A DNA stretch of 64,000 nt. It comes from Paenibacillus sp. FSL H7-0326. GTDB lineage: Bacteria; Bacillota; Bacilli; Paenibacillales; Paenibacillaceae. Where the stretch lies: NCBI RefSeq assembly GCF_001955535.1, contig NZ_MPVN01000002.1:806001-870000 (forward strand), given 5' to 3'. The notes beneath the pieces are model-generated. The model saw only the letters and a program-made list of their open reading frames with translations. It was not told the DNA's origin and did no database searches. Both the position numbers and the translations under genes were made by a program. This document shows positions 38,872 to 48,977 of this stretch, in pieces (position 1 is the first letter of the stretch; each line of letters opens with the position of its first letter).

Positions 38872-39861
38872 TTAATCCTGATGATGCAGCTGAGGCGGAT
38901 ACGCCATGACATCCGTAACACCATCCAAATGGATGACTCTATAAGAAACGCGGTCCTCATTCACTGTAACCCATAGGATGAGATTGTCGTCAGCCCGTCC
39001 GATCCCATGGGCACCTGCTCCGGTGCGTCCCAGCTGAATATAGGTGCGGTTCGCATCAGCGGTATACTCCAGTGTGTGGAAATGCCCGGCAAACATGGTG
39101 TATTCCCGATCTTGCAGCATCGCTTCAAGACGCGCAAATTCTGCGCTGTCTGCTTTCCAGCCTGGCTTATGCATGCTGACGAAGGTATGCTTCACGTCCT
39201 TGTTGTCCTCTAATACCTTTTCAAAAAAGGCGAGCTGCTCAGCACTGATGCCAATGCCTACCTTACCCATGCTCTGCAGCTGCTCAGGCGTAAGTCCTTT
39301 TGTGATCTCCTCGTAAAATTCCTTCATATATTCCATCGTATGCTCAGGATCCGCATGCACTTTTTCCGTTGAACGCTTGATAAGCTCAATCATTTCGTCC
39401 GGCATTTCTTCAAACGGATCTTCGGTATTCAAGGTAAGAAACAGCTGGTCCCCTGCACGGAAAGCATAGTATTCATGCCCCTTGCGCTCACGCCATACAT
39501 CAACCATAGCCTGTGTGCCGAAATCATGATTTCCGATCGTTTGGAAGAAGGGTAAGCCGGTTGCCTCGATCTGGGCATCTATGTAATCCCATTCCTCGCG
39601 CGCCTTGTCCGCATCCTTCCAGTAGCCCTCGACCAGGTCACCCACAAACAAGACAAACTCTGGATTTAGATCTTTGAGAAGCTCAAGTCCTTGCTCGAAT
39701 ACACCCGGGGTCATCATCCCGCAGCGGTCGCCCATCACTGCAAAAGAATACTGGGCTGGCAGAGCTTCCGGCAGCTGTCCAAACCAAGGGCGCTTGCTTG
39801 TCTCTATTCTGCTTCCATCCACAAACACTTCATTACGCTTGCTGTTCACTTGAGTAATCAT
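38872..39861 (-). CDS. Calcineurin-like metallophosphoesterase
   Basis: This 329-residue cytoplasmic phosphoesterase has the metal-binding motifs of the family: FAVMGDRCG (in place of the usual DXH), VGDLVEG, TIGNHDFG, SMHKPGW and FAGHFHTLEY. No signal peptide is present. It lies 44 bases upstream of the substrate-binding gene in the same direction, so it probably acts on the imported compound, for example a phosphodiester or sugar phosphate. The start has AGGAGAG upstream. The substrate is inferred only from context. Confidence 0.85.
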   Translation of the reverse strand: MITQVNSKRNEVFVDGSRIETSKRPWFGQLPEALPAQYSFAVMGDRCGMMTPGVFEQGLELLKDLNPEFVLFVGDLVEGYWKDADKAREEWDYIDAQIEATGLPFFQTIGNHDFGTQAMVDVWRERKGHEYYAFRAGDQLFLTLNTEDPFEEMPDEMIELIKRSTEKVHADPEHTMEYMKEFYEEITKGLTPEQLQSMGKVGIGISAEQLAFFEKVLEDNKDVKHTFVSMHKPGWKADSAEFARLEAMLQDREYTMFAGHFHTLEYTADANRTYIQLGRTGAGAHGIGRADDNLILWVTVNEDRVSYRVIHLDGVTDVMAYPPQLHHQD

Positions 39862-39920
39862 TGTTGATTCTCTCCTCTCATATTTCGACTCAACAACAGT
39901 ATGCAGGTTGTATGTAAGTT

Positions 39921-39939
39921 GTGTGTTAACCTAATACAC
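39921..39939. promoter_or_regulatory. Putative GntR/FCD operator
   Basis: GTGTGTTAACCTAATACAC is a near-perfect palindrome (arms GTGTGTTA and TAATACAC) located 60 bases before the phosphoesterase start and downstream of the GntR gene. The likely ligand is the regulator at 39998. Confidence 0.45.
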
Positions 39940-39961
39940 CACTATTGTTAAAAAATAGCGA

Positions 39962-39990
39962 TAAAAAACGAGCCTGCTATGGGCTCGCTG
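39962..39990 (-). terminator. Intrinsic terminator of the GntR gene
   Basis: On the minus strand GCGAGCCC, a six-base loop, GGCTCG and then six T. Confidence 0.85.
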
Positions 39991-39997
39991 TGGACAA

Positions 39998-40645
39998 CTA
40001 TATAATTCCATTCATTATTAACGTTTCGTACGTGGCTGTATAGATCCCCATAATTTCGGATCTTGCTGCATCTAAGTCTCCTTTTACAAGGGCTTCATAA
40101 GCCTTTTGATTCGATTCCAGCGATTTGTAGGGCTGATGATGAGGAAACTGCTTGCGATAGGAGATCATTCGGTATAGAAATTTCCCTTTGGTTTGTTCCA
40201 GAACACCCAGCATATGCTGATTGCGGATCGTATAAATCATCGTTTCCACAAAATCCAGGTAGCTCACATAATAGCCCGGAATATCGTTGGAATCCTTAGC
40301 CTGCTGCTGTCGTTCTAAATGCCTTTGCAGCTCCTGAAGATCGAATTTCAAATTACGTCTTTCCACCGCATTGATGACATACAGCTGCAGAGAAATCAGG
40401 ACTTCGAGTATTTCCGTATATTCGCGGAAGCTGATTTCCTTAACCAACACGCCGCGTCCGCGGAATGATTCGACAAAGCCTTCTGTGACCAATAATGAAA
40501 TAGCAGCTCTAATAGGCGTTCGGCTCATGCTTAGCTGTTCCGCAAGGTCGTTCTCGGAGAGCAGGGTTCCTGGCATGTACTCTGCAAATATGATTCGGCG
40601 ACGTAATTCCTGATATGCTCTTGTTTCGAGTGTAGGGGAAGACAT
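39998..40645 (-). CDS. GntR-family (FadR/FCD) transcriptional regulator
   Basis: This 215-residue regulator has an N-terminal winged helix: AYQELRRRIIFAEYMPG, then LSENDLAEQLSMSRTPIRAAI and FVESFRGRGVLVKEI. An all-helical FCD-type ligand domain follows. Such proteins repress or activate catabolic operons and sense an organic acid or sugar acid. It is transcribed alone, with a terminator, directly upstream of the phosphoesterase/ABC genes, which it probably controls through the palindrome at 39921-39939. Confidence 0.93.
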   Translation of the reverse strand: MSSPTLETRAYQELRRRIIFAEYMPGTLLSENDLAEQLSMSRTPIRAAISLLVTEGFVESFRGRGVLVKEISFREYTEILEVLISLQLYVINAVERRNLKFDLQELQRHLERQQQAKDSNDIPGYYVSYLDFVETMIYTIRNQHMLGVLEQTKGKFLYRMISYRKQFPHHQPYKSLESNQKAYEALVKGDLDAARSEIMGIYTATYETLIMNGII

Positions 40646-40786
40646 TTCCTCACAATTCCTTTGCTTTTTTTATTTTATGTTAGCAAAATAGACCATTTTT
40701 GAAAAGAGCAGACGGTTTGGCTAATATTACATTACCTTTTTGATTATATTCAGACTGATTACTTCACACGTGACACGATCTCGGGC

Positions 40787-43700
40787 TCAATCTTCCCCAA
40801 GCTTACTCCGTATTTCCATCACTCCATCTCTCACCCGGAACTGAACCTCGCCCATTACATCTGTGCGGTAAATTTCCGAGCCGTATTGCTCCAGTCTGTC
40901 TGTTACCGTAGGATGTGGATGTCCATACGTATTGTTGACTCCGGCAGAAATGACCGATAGCTGCGGCTGCCAATAGGCAAGCCATTCCTCGGTGGTGGAG
41001 GTCTTGCTCCCATGATGCGCTACTTTCAGGACATCCACCGGACTCATAAGCTGCGGCTGCGGCGATTGCTGCTTCGTTTGTGCCTTTGCCTCTACGTCTT
41101 CTCGTGATGAAGCAATAGTAAGCTCTCCTGCATCCCCCTTGTGAGCCGGATCTTCATGACTGTCAGGTTCACTCTGTCTTCGCAGCCGATCCAATATGTC
41201 CAGCTCTGCCGCTGCATCAATATCTCCCGTAAATAGGAAGGAGCGCTCCTCCATATCGAGCTTAAATACAACCGAATCATGATTCTGTTCCTCTGATACA
41301 GGCAAAGGCTTCTTGTGATCTGTCTCAGACTGTATCTCCTCAGGGGGAGCTTCTGGAGCCATAAAGGTAAGCCTCGTATCCTTGTCCGGCTCGTATACCA
41401 TTCCATCATATGCTTCATATAGACGAACTCCTTGATCTAGTGCTGTCTGCAGCAGCTCATGGAAGGCTTCTTTATCTGTCATCCGACCATTGAACATAAA
41501 TGTCGAAACAGGAATATCCTCTAGCACAGCCTGCAATCCCCCTGCATGATCATGGTCGCCATGGCTTAGGATCACAGCATCGAGCTGCTGAATCCCTCTT
41601 TTTTTCAGCAGCGGCACAAGCAGAGACTCCCCTACCTCATACGGATCTCGGCGCTGCTTCCAGCTCTCCTGCTCTCCAAACTGAATTGTGCCCCCACCAT
41701 CCACCAATATATGCTTGCCCGCCGGCGTTGAGATAAGGATGCTGTCGCCCTGCCCAACGTCCAGAACCGCTACAATCCCCTCGGAGGCACGATAAGGTCC
41801 CTGGTAAGAAATGAACAGCCCAGCACACAATATTACACATAGACCTGCCAACAGCACCTTGTGAAAAAAATGAAAGGGAGCACGAGCATAATACCCTGCC
41901 CCTTGAGGTCCGAACACGCTCTCCAGCTCGGGCCAGGCTGATGAAATTTGCAGCGCATCAATCGCTCCTTGGAGCCGGGTTTCACCGCGAAGAAAGAATG
42001 TGCCTTGCTCTCGTGGTGTGAAGCCTACAGCATGCTGCCCCCTTGAATAATGAACTGCGTGATCTGCTGTTAGCGGAATTGTATCATCTTCACGTGGCGT
42101 TAACGGCTGCCTGCTGGTTCTCCATTCTTTTAGTAATAAGAAAACAAAATACAACACTACGTAATATGCTGCTACCGCCATAAAATGAGGGGTTACCCAA
42201 ATGAGAACAAGTCGCTCAAAGGTGTTCAGCCAAACGACAAAGTCGAAGGTCAGACTATTCAGCCATTCTGTAATCCATACAATCGGCTTCGTCGCAGGCT
42301 CCCACAAGTAGACGAGAGCCAGAGCAAGGGTGCCTAACGGCAGTACAAGGAAGCTGATAAACCCTACGAGCAGAAAATTAGCTCCAAACGACAATAACGA
42401 AAATTGGTTAAAATAATAGACCGTCATTGGAAAAGACAGCAGCTGTGCAGCGATGGTTACAACCGCCGTGCCGGACAAGATCTTCGGCCACTTGGCAAAA
42501 TGCGGAGTTAGCAGTGGAACGAAGATCATGAGACCGGCCGTTACCAGAAACGACAGCTGAAAACTCACATTGACCAGCATGTAAGGCTCTACCAGCAGCA
42601 TAATAAGAGCCGTCAAACAGAGAATGTTCAGACCATCCTTCATGAAACCTCTTCTTGCCATGTACAATCCCAGCATCGACATCATTCCTGCCCGGACGAC
42701 AGAAGGTGAAGAACCAGATACAAGCACATAGACAGGAACTAAAAATAAGGTGATCGTCAATGCTGTCTCCTTACTGAGTCTGCATTTGGACAGCACAAAC
42801 AGCAGTGCCGATACGTATATGGCCACATGCATTCCTGAGATTGCGAGAATGTGCGTAAGTCCAAGCTGCGAGAATTCACCATAGGTATCCGGGTCTATTT
42901 CGTCTCCAATCCCGATAACAAGCCCTTTCATATAACCGGCATGCGGCTCCTCGAACATGGTCTCCATCCTGCCTCCGAGTTCTTCTCGCGCTGCATCGCT
43001 CCATCGTAAAATGACATGTCTATCATAGAGGGTATCCAGCAGGGCATGCTCGATACTGTCGATTCCTTTTGCTTTCACAAGCCAGTGAATTTGGTGCGTA
43101 TGCAGATACTTTCTGTAATCAAAGCTGCCATAATTACGGGCCTCACCTGGAGCTTCCAGCGTACCGATCATTGTGAGTGTATCTCCTCGCTGCCATGCGT
43201 CTGCGATAGTTTGCTCCTGTTCTTCAAGCAGCCTGATCTGCACCTGAATTTTCTCATTTAACATAGGTGCAGCTTCTGTGGGCACATCATTTCCTTTACT
43301 AACTGATCCTTTATTCGTTCCTCCATACGCTCCTTCATTCATTGCCCCATCCGTAATTACTTCTGCTTCCTCATCTGTGCCCGTCTCGGCGGAGCTTTGC
43401 AGATTCGGATCTAGAGCTCCAATCTCTCTTGCCTTATGCGCAAGCAGTACAAACTGCACTCTGTCTCCATCCACCTCTACTTTGGATGCAATTGTACCTT
43501 GAAGCTCAACCGTCATTCCGGTGATCTCACCCTCCGGTTGTTCCAAGTAGGCGGGAAGCTCAGTTACGTTCTTCAGATCATTCCATTCATAATAAGTACA
43601 GGACAGAACAATGCTGAACATTAAGACTGCAATCAGCACTCCTCTAATTTCTATGAAGTAGAACAAAATACCGAGGAGCAGGGTGACACCAAGCACAATG

Positions 43701-43789
43701 GCATATAGTCTTAGCCCATCATATAGATGAGCTGCACTGCTTCCTACAATCCAGCAAGCACAAAATAAGGCAAGCGGTCTCCCCTTCAA
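40787..43789 (-). CDS. comEC: ComEC/Rec2, DNA-uptake channel
   Basis: ComEC forms the membrane channel for single-stranded DNA during transformation. Parts in order: N-terminal helices, an OB-fold-like region, the competence domain (GLVIGIGDEIDPDTYGEFSQ and LGLTHILAISGMHVAIYVS), several further helices, and a metallo-beta-lactamase domain with VILSHGDHDHAGGLQ and VLKVAHHGSKTS. The start is TTG at 43789 with GGAGG nine bases upstream; a longer frame would run through a terminator hairpin. About 1,000 residues, longer than usual: acidic insertions occur in the OB region (about 43255-43420) and in the nuclease-like domain (about 41040-41185). Confidence 0.95.
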   Translation of the reverse strand: MKGRPLALFCACWIVGSSAAHLYDGLRLYAIVLGVTLLLGILFYFIEIRGVLIAVLMFSIVLSCTYYEWNDLKNVTELPAYLEQPEGEITGMTVELQGTIASKVEVDGDRVQFVLLAHKAREIGALDPNLQSSAETGTDEEAEVITDGAMNEGAYGGTNKGSVSKGNDVPTEAAPMLNEKIQVQIRLLEEQEQTIADAWQRGDTLTMIGTLEAPGEARNYGSFDYRKYLHTHQIHWLVKAKGIDSIEHALLDTLYDRHVILRWSDAAREELGGRMETMFEEPHAGYMKGLVIGIGDEIDPDTYGEFSQLGLTHILAISGMHVAIYVSALLFVLSKCRLSKETALTITLFLVPVYVLVSGSSPSVVRAGMMSMLGLYMARRGFMKDGLNILCLTALIMLLVEPYMLVNVSFQLSFLVTAGLMIFVPLLTPHFAKWPKILSGTAVVTIAAQLLSFPMTVYYFNQFSLLSFGANFLLVGFISFLVLPLGTLALALVYLWEPATKPIVWITEWLNSLTFDFVVWLNTFERLVLIWVTPHFMAVAAYYVVLYFVFLLLKEWRTSRQPLTPREDDTIPLTADHAVHYSRGQHAVGFTPREQGTFFLRGETRLQGAIDALQISSAWPELESVFGPQGAGYYARAPFHFFHKVLLAGLCVILCAGLFISYQGPYRASEGIVAVLDVGQGDSILISTPAGKHILVDGGGTIQFGEQESWKQRRDPYEVGESLLVPLLKKRGIQQLDAVILSHGDHDHAGGLQAVLEDIPVSTFMFNGRMTDKEAFHELLQTALDQGVRLYEAYDGMVYEPDKDTRLTFMAPEAPPEEIQSETDHKKPLPVSEEQNHDSVVFKLDMEERSFLFTGDIDAAAELDILDRLRRQSEPDSHEDPAHKGDAGELTIASSREDVEAKAQTKQQSPQPQLMSPVDVLKVAHHGSKTSTTEEWLAYWQPQLSVISAGVNNTYGHPHPTVTDRLEQYGSEIYRTDVMGEVQFRVRDGVMEIRSKLGED

Positions 43790-43810
43790 TGGATTCTCCC
43801 TCCTACAGCA

Positions 43811-43864
43811 CAAAAAAGAACCTCGAATACGAGCCACATTCCCTTGGCTGTCTTCGAGGTTCTT
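43811..43864 (-). terminator. Terminator or attenuator between comEB and comEC
   Basis: On the minus strand AAGAACCTCGAA pairs perfectly with TTCGAGGTTCTT (12 bp) around about 25 bases that contain a further small stem, followed by six T. It sits 22 bases before the comEC start. Confidence 0.85.
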
Positions 43865-43900
43865 CCTCTTCAATTTATTGTCTAGTACCTATACAATGAG

Positions 43901-44419
43901 TTAATCTGATACGGTCATCAGTGTTTCTCTTGGAGGTTCATATCCGCTAAGCGAACGGAACGCAATTCCTTTATGCTCCATCATCTGACGAACCTTGGTC
44001 GTATCCTTCGGATAAGGTCTATGAAATACAATTTCCGTAATCCCGCTGTTGGCCAGCATATTTGCACAAGTCCAGCAGGGCTCATCGGTTACATATACTG
44101 AGGAGCCCTCCCGATCGGCTCGGTCTGTAAAGAGCAGTAAATTCTGCTCGGCGTGAATGGTACGGACACAGCGCTGCTTCTTCACCATGACCTCCTTGCC
44201 ATCCTGAATCGTAAGCTCATACGCCTCGGAGATCATACATCCTGCCTCTGAGCAATCCGGCACACCCATTGGTGCACCGTTATAAGCTGTACCAAGCAGC
44301 TTCTTTCCCTGTACGAGTACGGCTCCTACATGTCTGCGGGGGCATCTTGAACGGGTAGATACCATATAAGCGATATCCATGAAGTAAGTATCCCAGTCTT
44401 TTCTTATGTCTGCACACAT
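43901..44419 (-). CDS. comEB: ComEB, dCMP deaminase-like protein
   Basis: This is a member of the cytidine/deoxycytidylate deaminase family encoded with competence genes. The zinc site is complete: RTIHAEQNLLL and PCWTCANML. The N-terminus YFMDIAYMVSTRSRCPRRHVG is typical of dCMP deaminases. Length 172. The ATG at 44419 has AAGGAG upstream. In B. subtilis the equivalent gene is not required for transformation, so it may serve nucleotide metabolism. It is the second gene of comE, 39 bases after comEA. Confidence 0.95.
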   Translation of the reverse strand: MCADIRKDWDTYFMDIAYMVSTRSRCPRRHVGAVLVQGKKLLGTAYNGAPMGVPDCSEAGCMISEAYELTIQDGKEVMVKKQRCVRTIHAEQNLLLFTDRADREGSSVYVTDEPCWTCANMLANSGITEIVFHRPYPKDTTKVRQMMEHKGIAFRSLSGYEPPRETLMTVSD

Positions 44420-44458
44420 CGTTCCTCACTACTCCTTAGACATTGATTACGAGTTATA

Positions 44459-45115
44459 TTAATTAATATATAAGTAGGGAGACATTTTCTCCAGCATCTT
44501 CATGCCAATCCCTTTCACATTCGTCAAATCACTCGGTTTCTGAAAAGGTCCATGCTCAGTACGATAATCGATGATTGCCTGTGCTTTCTTCTCACCTATA
44601 CCAGGAAGCTCCATCAGCTCTGCCAGCGCAGCTGTGTTAACAGCTACCTTGCCTTCAGCAGCAGAACTTGCCTCTGCTGACACTATAGTATCAGCGGCCG
44701 GCTCTGTATTTTTTTTCGCTTGTGAAGAGCTTACAGCCTCCCCTACTACGCGGTCAGCCTCTGTCTTCTCTGTTAATGAACCCACTTCCTTATCACTCAC
44801 TACCTCTTTAACTTCGCTTGAAGTTACCTGTGCCTTGGCAGAAGGAGTACTCTCACTTACAGACTGCCCATCTACAGTTTGCTCACCCATACCCAATGAA
44901 GCTTCTGTCTCCGTACTCCCATCAGCTTCCTTCTCCTTGACCTCAGCTGACCCAGCTCCAGCCTCAGCAGCTTCGTTCCCTTCATTTACGGATAGAGCAA
45001 CTCTGTCACTGATTTCGGTCCATTCCTCCGTTCCGGAATCTCCAGATCCTCCAAACAATATGAGCGCGCTTGCAGACAGAGCTGTCAAGGCTATGGCAAT
45101 GGTTCCTCTCTTCAC
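44459..45115 (-). CDS. comEA: ComEA, DNA receptor with helix-hairpin-helix
   Basis: ComEA binds incoming double-stranded DNA at the membrane. The N-terminal anchor is [18 protein letters not shown] long Glu/Ser/Ala/Val-rich linker of about 120 residues follows. The C-terminal domain has two helix-hairpin-helix units ([20 protein letters not shown] and [20 protein letters not shown]). Length 218. GTG start with AGGAGG nine bases upstream. It is the first gene of the operon and divergent from comER. Confidence 0.95.
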   Translation of the reverse strand: MKRGTIAIALTALSASALILFGGSGDSGTEEWTEISDRVALSVNEGNEAAEAGAGSAEVKEKEADGSTETEASLGMGEQTVDGQSVSESTPSAKAQVTSSEVKEVVSDKEVGSLTEKTEADRVVGEAVSSSQAKKNTEPAADTIVSAEASSAAEGKVAVNTAALAELMELPGIGEKKAQAIIDYRTEHGPFQKPSDLTNVKGIGMKMLEKMSPYLYIN

Positions 45116-45246
45116 CTCATAAACCTCCTAAACTATTGTGACATTGATGTAAAATTTGTCGTCATGTAGTCCAAGACCTGGTGCATACACTAAGAAGAAC
45201 GTAAGCCTGCGTAAGTACCGTAAAGCAAGAAAGGGGGAACCTCAAG

Positions 45247-46095
45247 ATGTTGAAGGTTGGATTTATCGGAACCGGCAGCATGGGAAGTTTACTCATTAAC
45301 GCCTTCCTTGCTTCCGGAGCACTTGACGCTAGACAAATCGTGGCAAGTAATCGGACACATGCCAAAGTTCTTAAGCTTTCATCCATCTATCCGGGTCTGA
45401 AAGCTGCTGAAACGAATCAGGAAACAGTCATGAAAGCAAACTTTATCTTCTTATGCGTAAAGCCGCATGAATTCAAAGAAGTTGCTCAGGACATCAAGCC
45501 CTTTATCAAACCGGAGCATATTCTTATTTCGATTACAAGCCCGGTTCAAATCCGGCATTTGGAGTCTGTACTGCCATGTAAAATTACGAAAATCATCCCT
45601 AGCATCACTCATTTAAGAGGAAGCGGGGCATCTCTATGTATTCATGGAAATCGAATGAAGGATGAAGATAAAAAACGGGTCGAGCAGCTGTTCTCCTATA
45701 TCAGCAGACCGGTCCAGGTAGAAGAAACTTTTACCCGGATCAGCTCTGATCTTACCAGCTGCGGACCCGCATTCATCGCTTTTTTTCTGGAGCAATGGAT
45801 CCAGGCAGCTGTGCAGCATACCGGAATTGATCACGAGGAAGCCACTTGCCTGGCCAGTGAAATGCTCCTTGGAACAGGTAAGCTGTTAACAGAAGGAGCC
45901 ATGACACCGTCACAGCTCCAACAACGTGTTGCCGTCCCCGGCGGTATTACCGCCAAGGCACTGAATTTACTGGATTCCAACCTAGCTGGCGTATTCGACC
46001 AATTGATCCAGGTTACGCATGCAAAATACGAAGAGGACCTGGAACAGCTGGATGCCGAATTCGGAGCGGGTGAGATTAACCGGCAACAATATTAA
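45247..46095 (+). CDS. comER: ComER, pyrroline-5-carboxylate reductase-like
   Basis: This 282-residue protein of the ProC family has an N-terminal NAD(P)-binding Rossmann motif ([18 protein letters not shown]), a central [16 protein letters not shown], and a C-terminal dimer domain with [16 protein letters not shown] and the [12 protein letters not shown] signature. Its place beside comEA, divergently transcribed, matches ComER of B. subtilis, linked to biofilm and sporulation. The ATG has a GGGGG site. Its last 20 bases overlap the end of leuS on the other strand. Confidence 0.93.
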   Translation: MLKVGFIGTGSMGSLLINAFLASGALDARQIVASNRTHAKVLKLSSIYPGLKAAETNQETVMKANFIFLCVKPHEFKEVAQDIKPFIKPEHILISITSPVQIRHLESVLPCKITKIIPSITHLRGSGASLCIHGNRMKDEDKKRVEQLFSYISRPVQVEETFTRISSDLTSCGPAFIAFFLEQWIQAAVQHTGIDHEEATCLASEMLLGTGKLLTEGAMTPSQLQQRVAVPGGITAKALNLLDSNLAGVFDQLIQVTHAKYEEDLEQLDAEFGAGEINRQQY

Positions 46096-48514
46096 CAAGC
46101 TTGCCTGGTACAGCAATCACTTTACGGATTGCTTTGCCAGAAAGTGCTTCTTTAATGGCAGGCAGCTCTAAACTATGGGCTTCAAGACCTTTGGCATCAA
46201 GGTCAGCTGCAACATGTGCACGCTGAACAATCTTACCATTGATCTGAATTACAATCTCAACTTCCTTATCTACCGTGAGTGATTCATCGTAGTCCGGCCA
46301 AGCAACATAAGTAACGCTCTCTTCATGACCAAGGCGGGACCACAGCTCTTCTGCAATGTGCGGAGCGAGTGGTGACAAGAGCTGAACAAAGTTCTCCATT
46401 GCTTCGCGCGGAAGACGCTCTGCCTTGTATGCTTCATTAATGAAGATCATAAGCTGACTGATCGCAGTATTGAAGCGCAGGTGCTCCAGATCGTCCGTTA
46501 CCTTCTTAATCGTCTTATGCCATGTACGCTTGAATTCCTCGGTACCTTGATCACCGATCTTCTCGTTCAAAGTACCATCCTCGTTGATAAACAGGCGCCA
46601 TACGCGGGCCAGGAAGCGGTGTGCGCCTTCAACGCCATTTTCGTTCCAAGGCTTGGTCGCTTCAAGCGGTCCCATAAACATCTCATAAATACGCAGTGTA
46701 TCCGCACCAAAGTTATCAACGATATCATCTGGATTAATGACGTTACCGCGGGATTTACTCATCTTCTCGTTATTGGTTCCAAGAATCATGCCCTGGTTCA
46801 CCAGCTTGTGGAAAGGTTCCTTCGTCTCGACAACCCCCAGATCATACAGCACTTTGTGCCAGAAGCGGGCATATAGCAGATGAAGCACGGCATGCTCTGC
46901 TCCCCCGATATAAAGGTCTACCGGCAGCCATTCCCGCTGCTTCTCCTTCGAGACAAGCTCCTTGTCATTGTGAGGATCGATGAAGCGCAGGTAATACCAG
47001 CAGCTTCCCGCCCATTGCGGCATCGTATTCGTCTCACGACGAGCCTTCATGCCCGTCTCCGGATCTACGGTATTAATCCACTCAGTTACATTAGCAAGCG
47101 GAGATTCTCCTGTACCGGAAGGCTTGATTTGCTCTACTTCAGGCAATAGTAGCGGCAGCTGATCCTCAGGCACAGTCTTCATCGTTCCGTCTTCCAAATG
47201 CAGAATCGGAATCGGCTCTCCCCAATAGCGCTGACGGCTGAACAGCCAGTCCCGCAGGCGGTAGGTAACTTTACCTTGACCTTTGCCGTTCTCTTCAAGC
47301 CATGAGATCGCAGCTGCAATCGCTTCTTCGTTATGCAGACCATCCAGGAAGCCGGAATTCACGTGAGCTCCGTCGCCTGTGTATGCTTCTTGTGTTACAT
47401 CTCCGCCGGATACCACCTCAATAATATCAAGGCCAAACTCCTTGGCGAATTCCCAGTCACGGCTGTCATGACCCGGAACGGCCATAATTGCACCTGTACC
47501 ATAACCAGCCAGTACATAATCTGCAATCCATACAGGCAGTTTTGCCCCGTTTACAGGATTGATAACATAAGCCCCTGTGAATACACCTGTCTTCTCCTTC
47601 GCAAGATCGGTACGTTCGAGATCACTCTTCCGCGAAGCCTTCTCGACGTATGCTTCAACGGCCTCACGCTGTTCAGCTGTTGTGATGTCTGCTACCAGTT
47701 CATGCTCTGGAGCAAGTACCGCATAGCTTGCACCGAATAAGGTGTCTGGGCGGGTAGTAAATACAGTAACCCCTGCATCATGACCTTCGAGAGGGAAGGT
47801 CACCTCCGCACCTTTGGATCTTCCGATCCAGTTCCGCTGCATATCCTTGATGCTCTCTGCCCAATCCAGTTCGTCCAGGTCATCAAGCAAACGATCGGCA
47901 TATTCCGTAATCTTCAGCACCCATTGACGCATTGGCTTGCGCACAACCGGGAATCCGCCGCGCTCACTCTTACCGTCGATGACTTCTTCGTTAGCAAGCA
48001 CTGTTCCAAGCTCTTCACACCAGTTTACCGGCACTTCGGATACATAGGCCAGACCGCGCTTATACAGCTGGATGAAGATCCACTGTGTCCATTTGTAGTA
48101 ATCAGGATCTGTCGTACTGATCTCACGATCCCAGTCATAAGAGAAGCCGAGTGATTTGATCTGACGGCGGAAGTTATTGACATTCTTCACGGTAATATCC
48201 CGTGGATGCTGTCCCGTATCAATAGCATGCTGCTCAGCAGGAAGTCCAAAGGCATCCCAGCCCATCGGGTGAAGCACGTTGTAGCCGCGCATTCTCTTGT
48301 ATCGGGACACGATATCAGTTGCCGTATAGCCCTCTGGATGTCCTACGTGCAGTCCTGCACCTGAAGGATAAGGGAACATATCCAGGGCGTAAAATTTCGG
48401 TTTATCCGGATTTTCCTCTGTCTTAAATGTCTTGTTCTGATCCCAGTATTGCTGCCATTTCGGCTCAATTACCTGGGGATTATAGCCGTGCTTCGGCTGT
48501 TCTTTCTGACTCAA
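46076..48514 (-). CDS. leuS: Leucyl-tRNA synthetase
   Basis: LeuS charges tRNA-Leu. The class I signatures are [20 protein letters not shown] (HIGH region) and [11 protein letters not shown] (KMSKS). The editing domain and the zinc-less insert between them are of normal size; total 812 residues. The start codon is TTG with GAGGAGG seven bases upstream. A leucine T-box leader precedes it, so expression responds to uncharged tRNA-Leu. The end overlaps comER by 20 bases, tail to tail. Confidence 0.98.
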   Translation of the reverse strand: MSQKEQPKHGYNPQVIEPKWQQYWDQNKTFKTEENPDKPKFYALDMFPYPSGAGLHVGHPEGYTATDIVSRYKRMRGYNVLHPMGWDAFGLPAEQHAIDTGQHPRDITVKNVNNFRRQIKSLGFSYDWDREISTTDPDYYKWTQWIFIQLYKRGLAYVSEVPVNWCEELGTVLANEEVIDGKSERGGFPVVRKPMRQWVLKITEYADRLLDDLDELDWAESIKDMQRNWIGRSKGAEVTFPLEGHDAGVTVFTTRPDTLFGASYAVLAPEHELVADITTAEQREAVEAYVEKASRKSDLERTDLAKEKTGVFTGAYVINPVNGAKLPVWIADYVLAGYGTGAIMAVPGHDSRDWEFAKEFGLDIIEVVSGGDVTQEAYTGDGAHVNSGFLDGLHNEEAIAAAISWLEENGKGQGKVTYRLRDWLFSRQRYWGEPIPILHLEDGTMKTVPEDQLPLLLPEVEQIKPSGTGESPLANVTEWINTVDPETGMKARRETNTMPQWAGSCWYYLRFIDPHNDKELVSKEKQREWLPVDLYIGGAEHAVLHLLYARFWHKVLYDLGVVETKEPFHKLVNQGMILGTNNEKMSKSRGNVINPDDIVDNFGADTLRIYEMFMGPLEATKPWNENGVEGAHRFLARVWRLFINEDGTLNEKIGDQGTEEFKRTWHKTIKKVTDDLEHLRFNTAISQLMIFINEAYKAERLPREAMENFVQLLSPLAPHIAEELWSRLGHEESVTYVAWPDYDESLTVDKEVEIVIQINGKIVQRAHVAADLDAKGLEAHSLELPAIKEALSGKAIRKVIAVPGKLVNIVAG

Positions 48515-48601
48515 TGTGCATCCTCCTCGTCATCATAACCAACTTCTCCACGCGATTACAGAATGGTTCAGCTAGTGTAACTAAATGAATTCTATAATCA
48601 A

Positions 48602-48880
48602 AAAAACCTCCGCATCCCATAGCGTGTCATCGCTAGGGACGAGAGGTTGTAATTCCCGTGGTACCACCCTAGTTAGCGGACAAACGTGCTTCGTCGTCCA
48701 CTCCCTTAAGCACCCTGTAACGGCGGTGAACCGATGAGGCTTACCAAATGCTGAACAAATAGCTTAACCTCATATCTCCAAGGCGAGTTCATAGTGCTCC
48801 GGCAACCAGCTTGCACCAACCGCTGGCTCTCTGAAATACACAGGCGCTATTACTATTCCTCTTCATCGAAAATTCAATAA
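48602..48880 (-). promoter_or_regulatory. T-box leader (leucine) of leuS
   Basis: The T-box sequence AGGGTGGTACCACGG is at 48656-48670. It is followed by a terminator stem (GTCCCTAGCG/CGCTATGGGATG, outer ACCTC/GAGGT) and T6 at 48602-48650, which competes with the antiterminator. In the stem I region GAACTCGCC (48784-48790) carries a CTC specifier, a leucine codon. This agrees with the gene downstream. Confidence 0.95.
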
Positions 48881-48891
48881 TAATCGGGATC

Positions 48892-48921
48892 ATTATACAA
48901 GATTGACAAGGATAAAGTCAA
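48892..48921 (-). promoter_or_regulatory. Promoter of the leuS T-box transcript
   Basis: On the minus strand TTGACT (48916-48921), 18 bases, TATAAT (48892-48897). The leader would start about 10 bases further on. Confidence 0.75.
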
Positions 48922-48977
48922 ATATTGCGTTTTACAGCTTGATTTCAATCTCGCCTTGTGGTCAGTATAATGCCGTC

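Noticed and set aside
43790..43873. A longer N-terminus for ComEC beginning at 43873
   Set aside because: It would translate through the terminator hairpin at 43811-43864, while the TTG at 43789 has an excellent ribosome binding site.
44571..45122. A 183-codon plus-strand open frame
   Set aside because: Antisense to the comEA linker; the Ser/Ala/Thr bias mirrors the low-complexity coding on the other strand.
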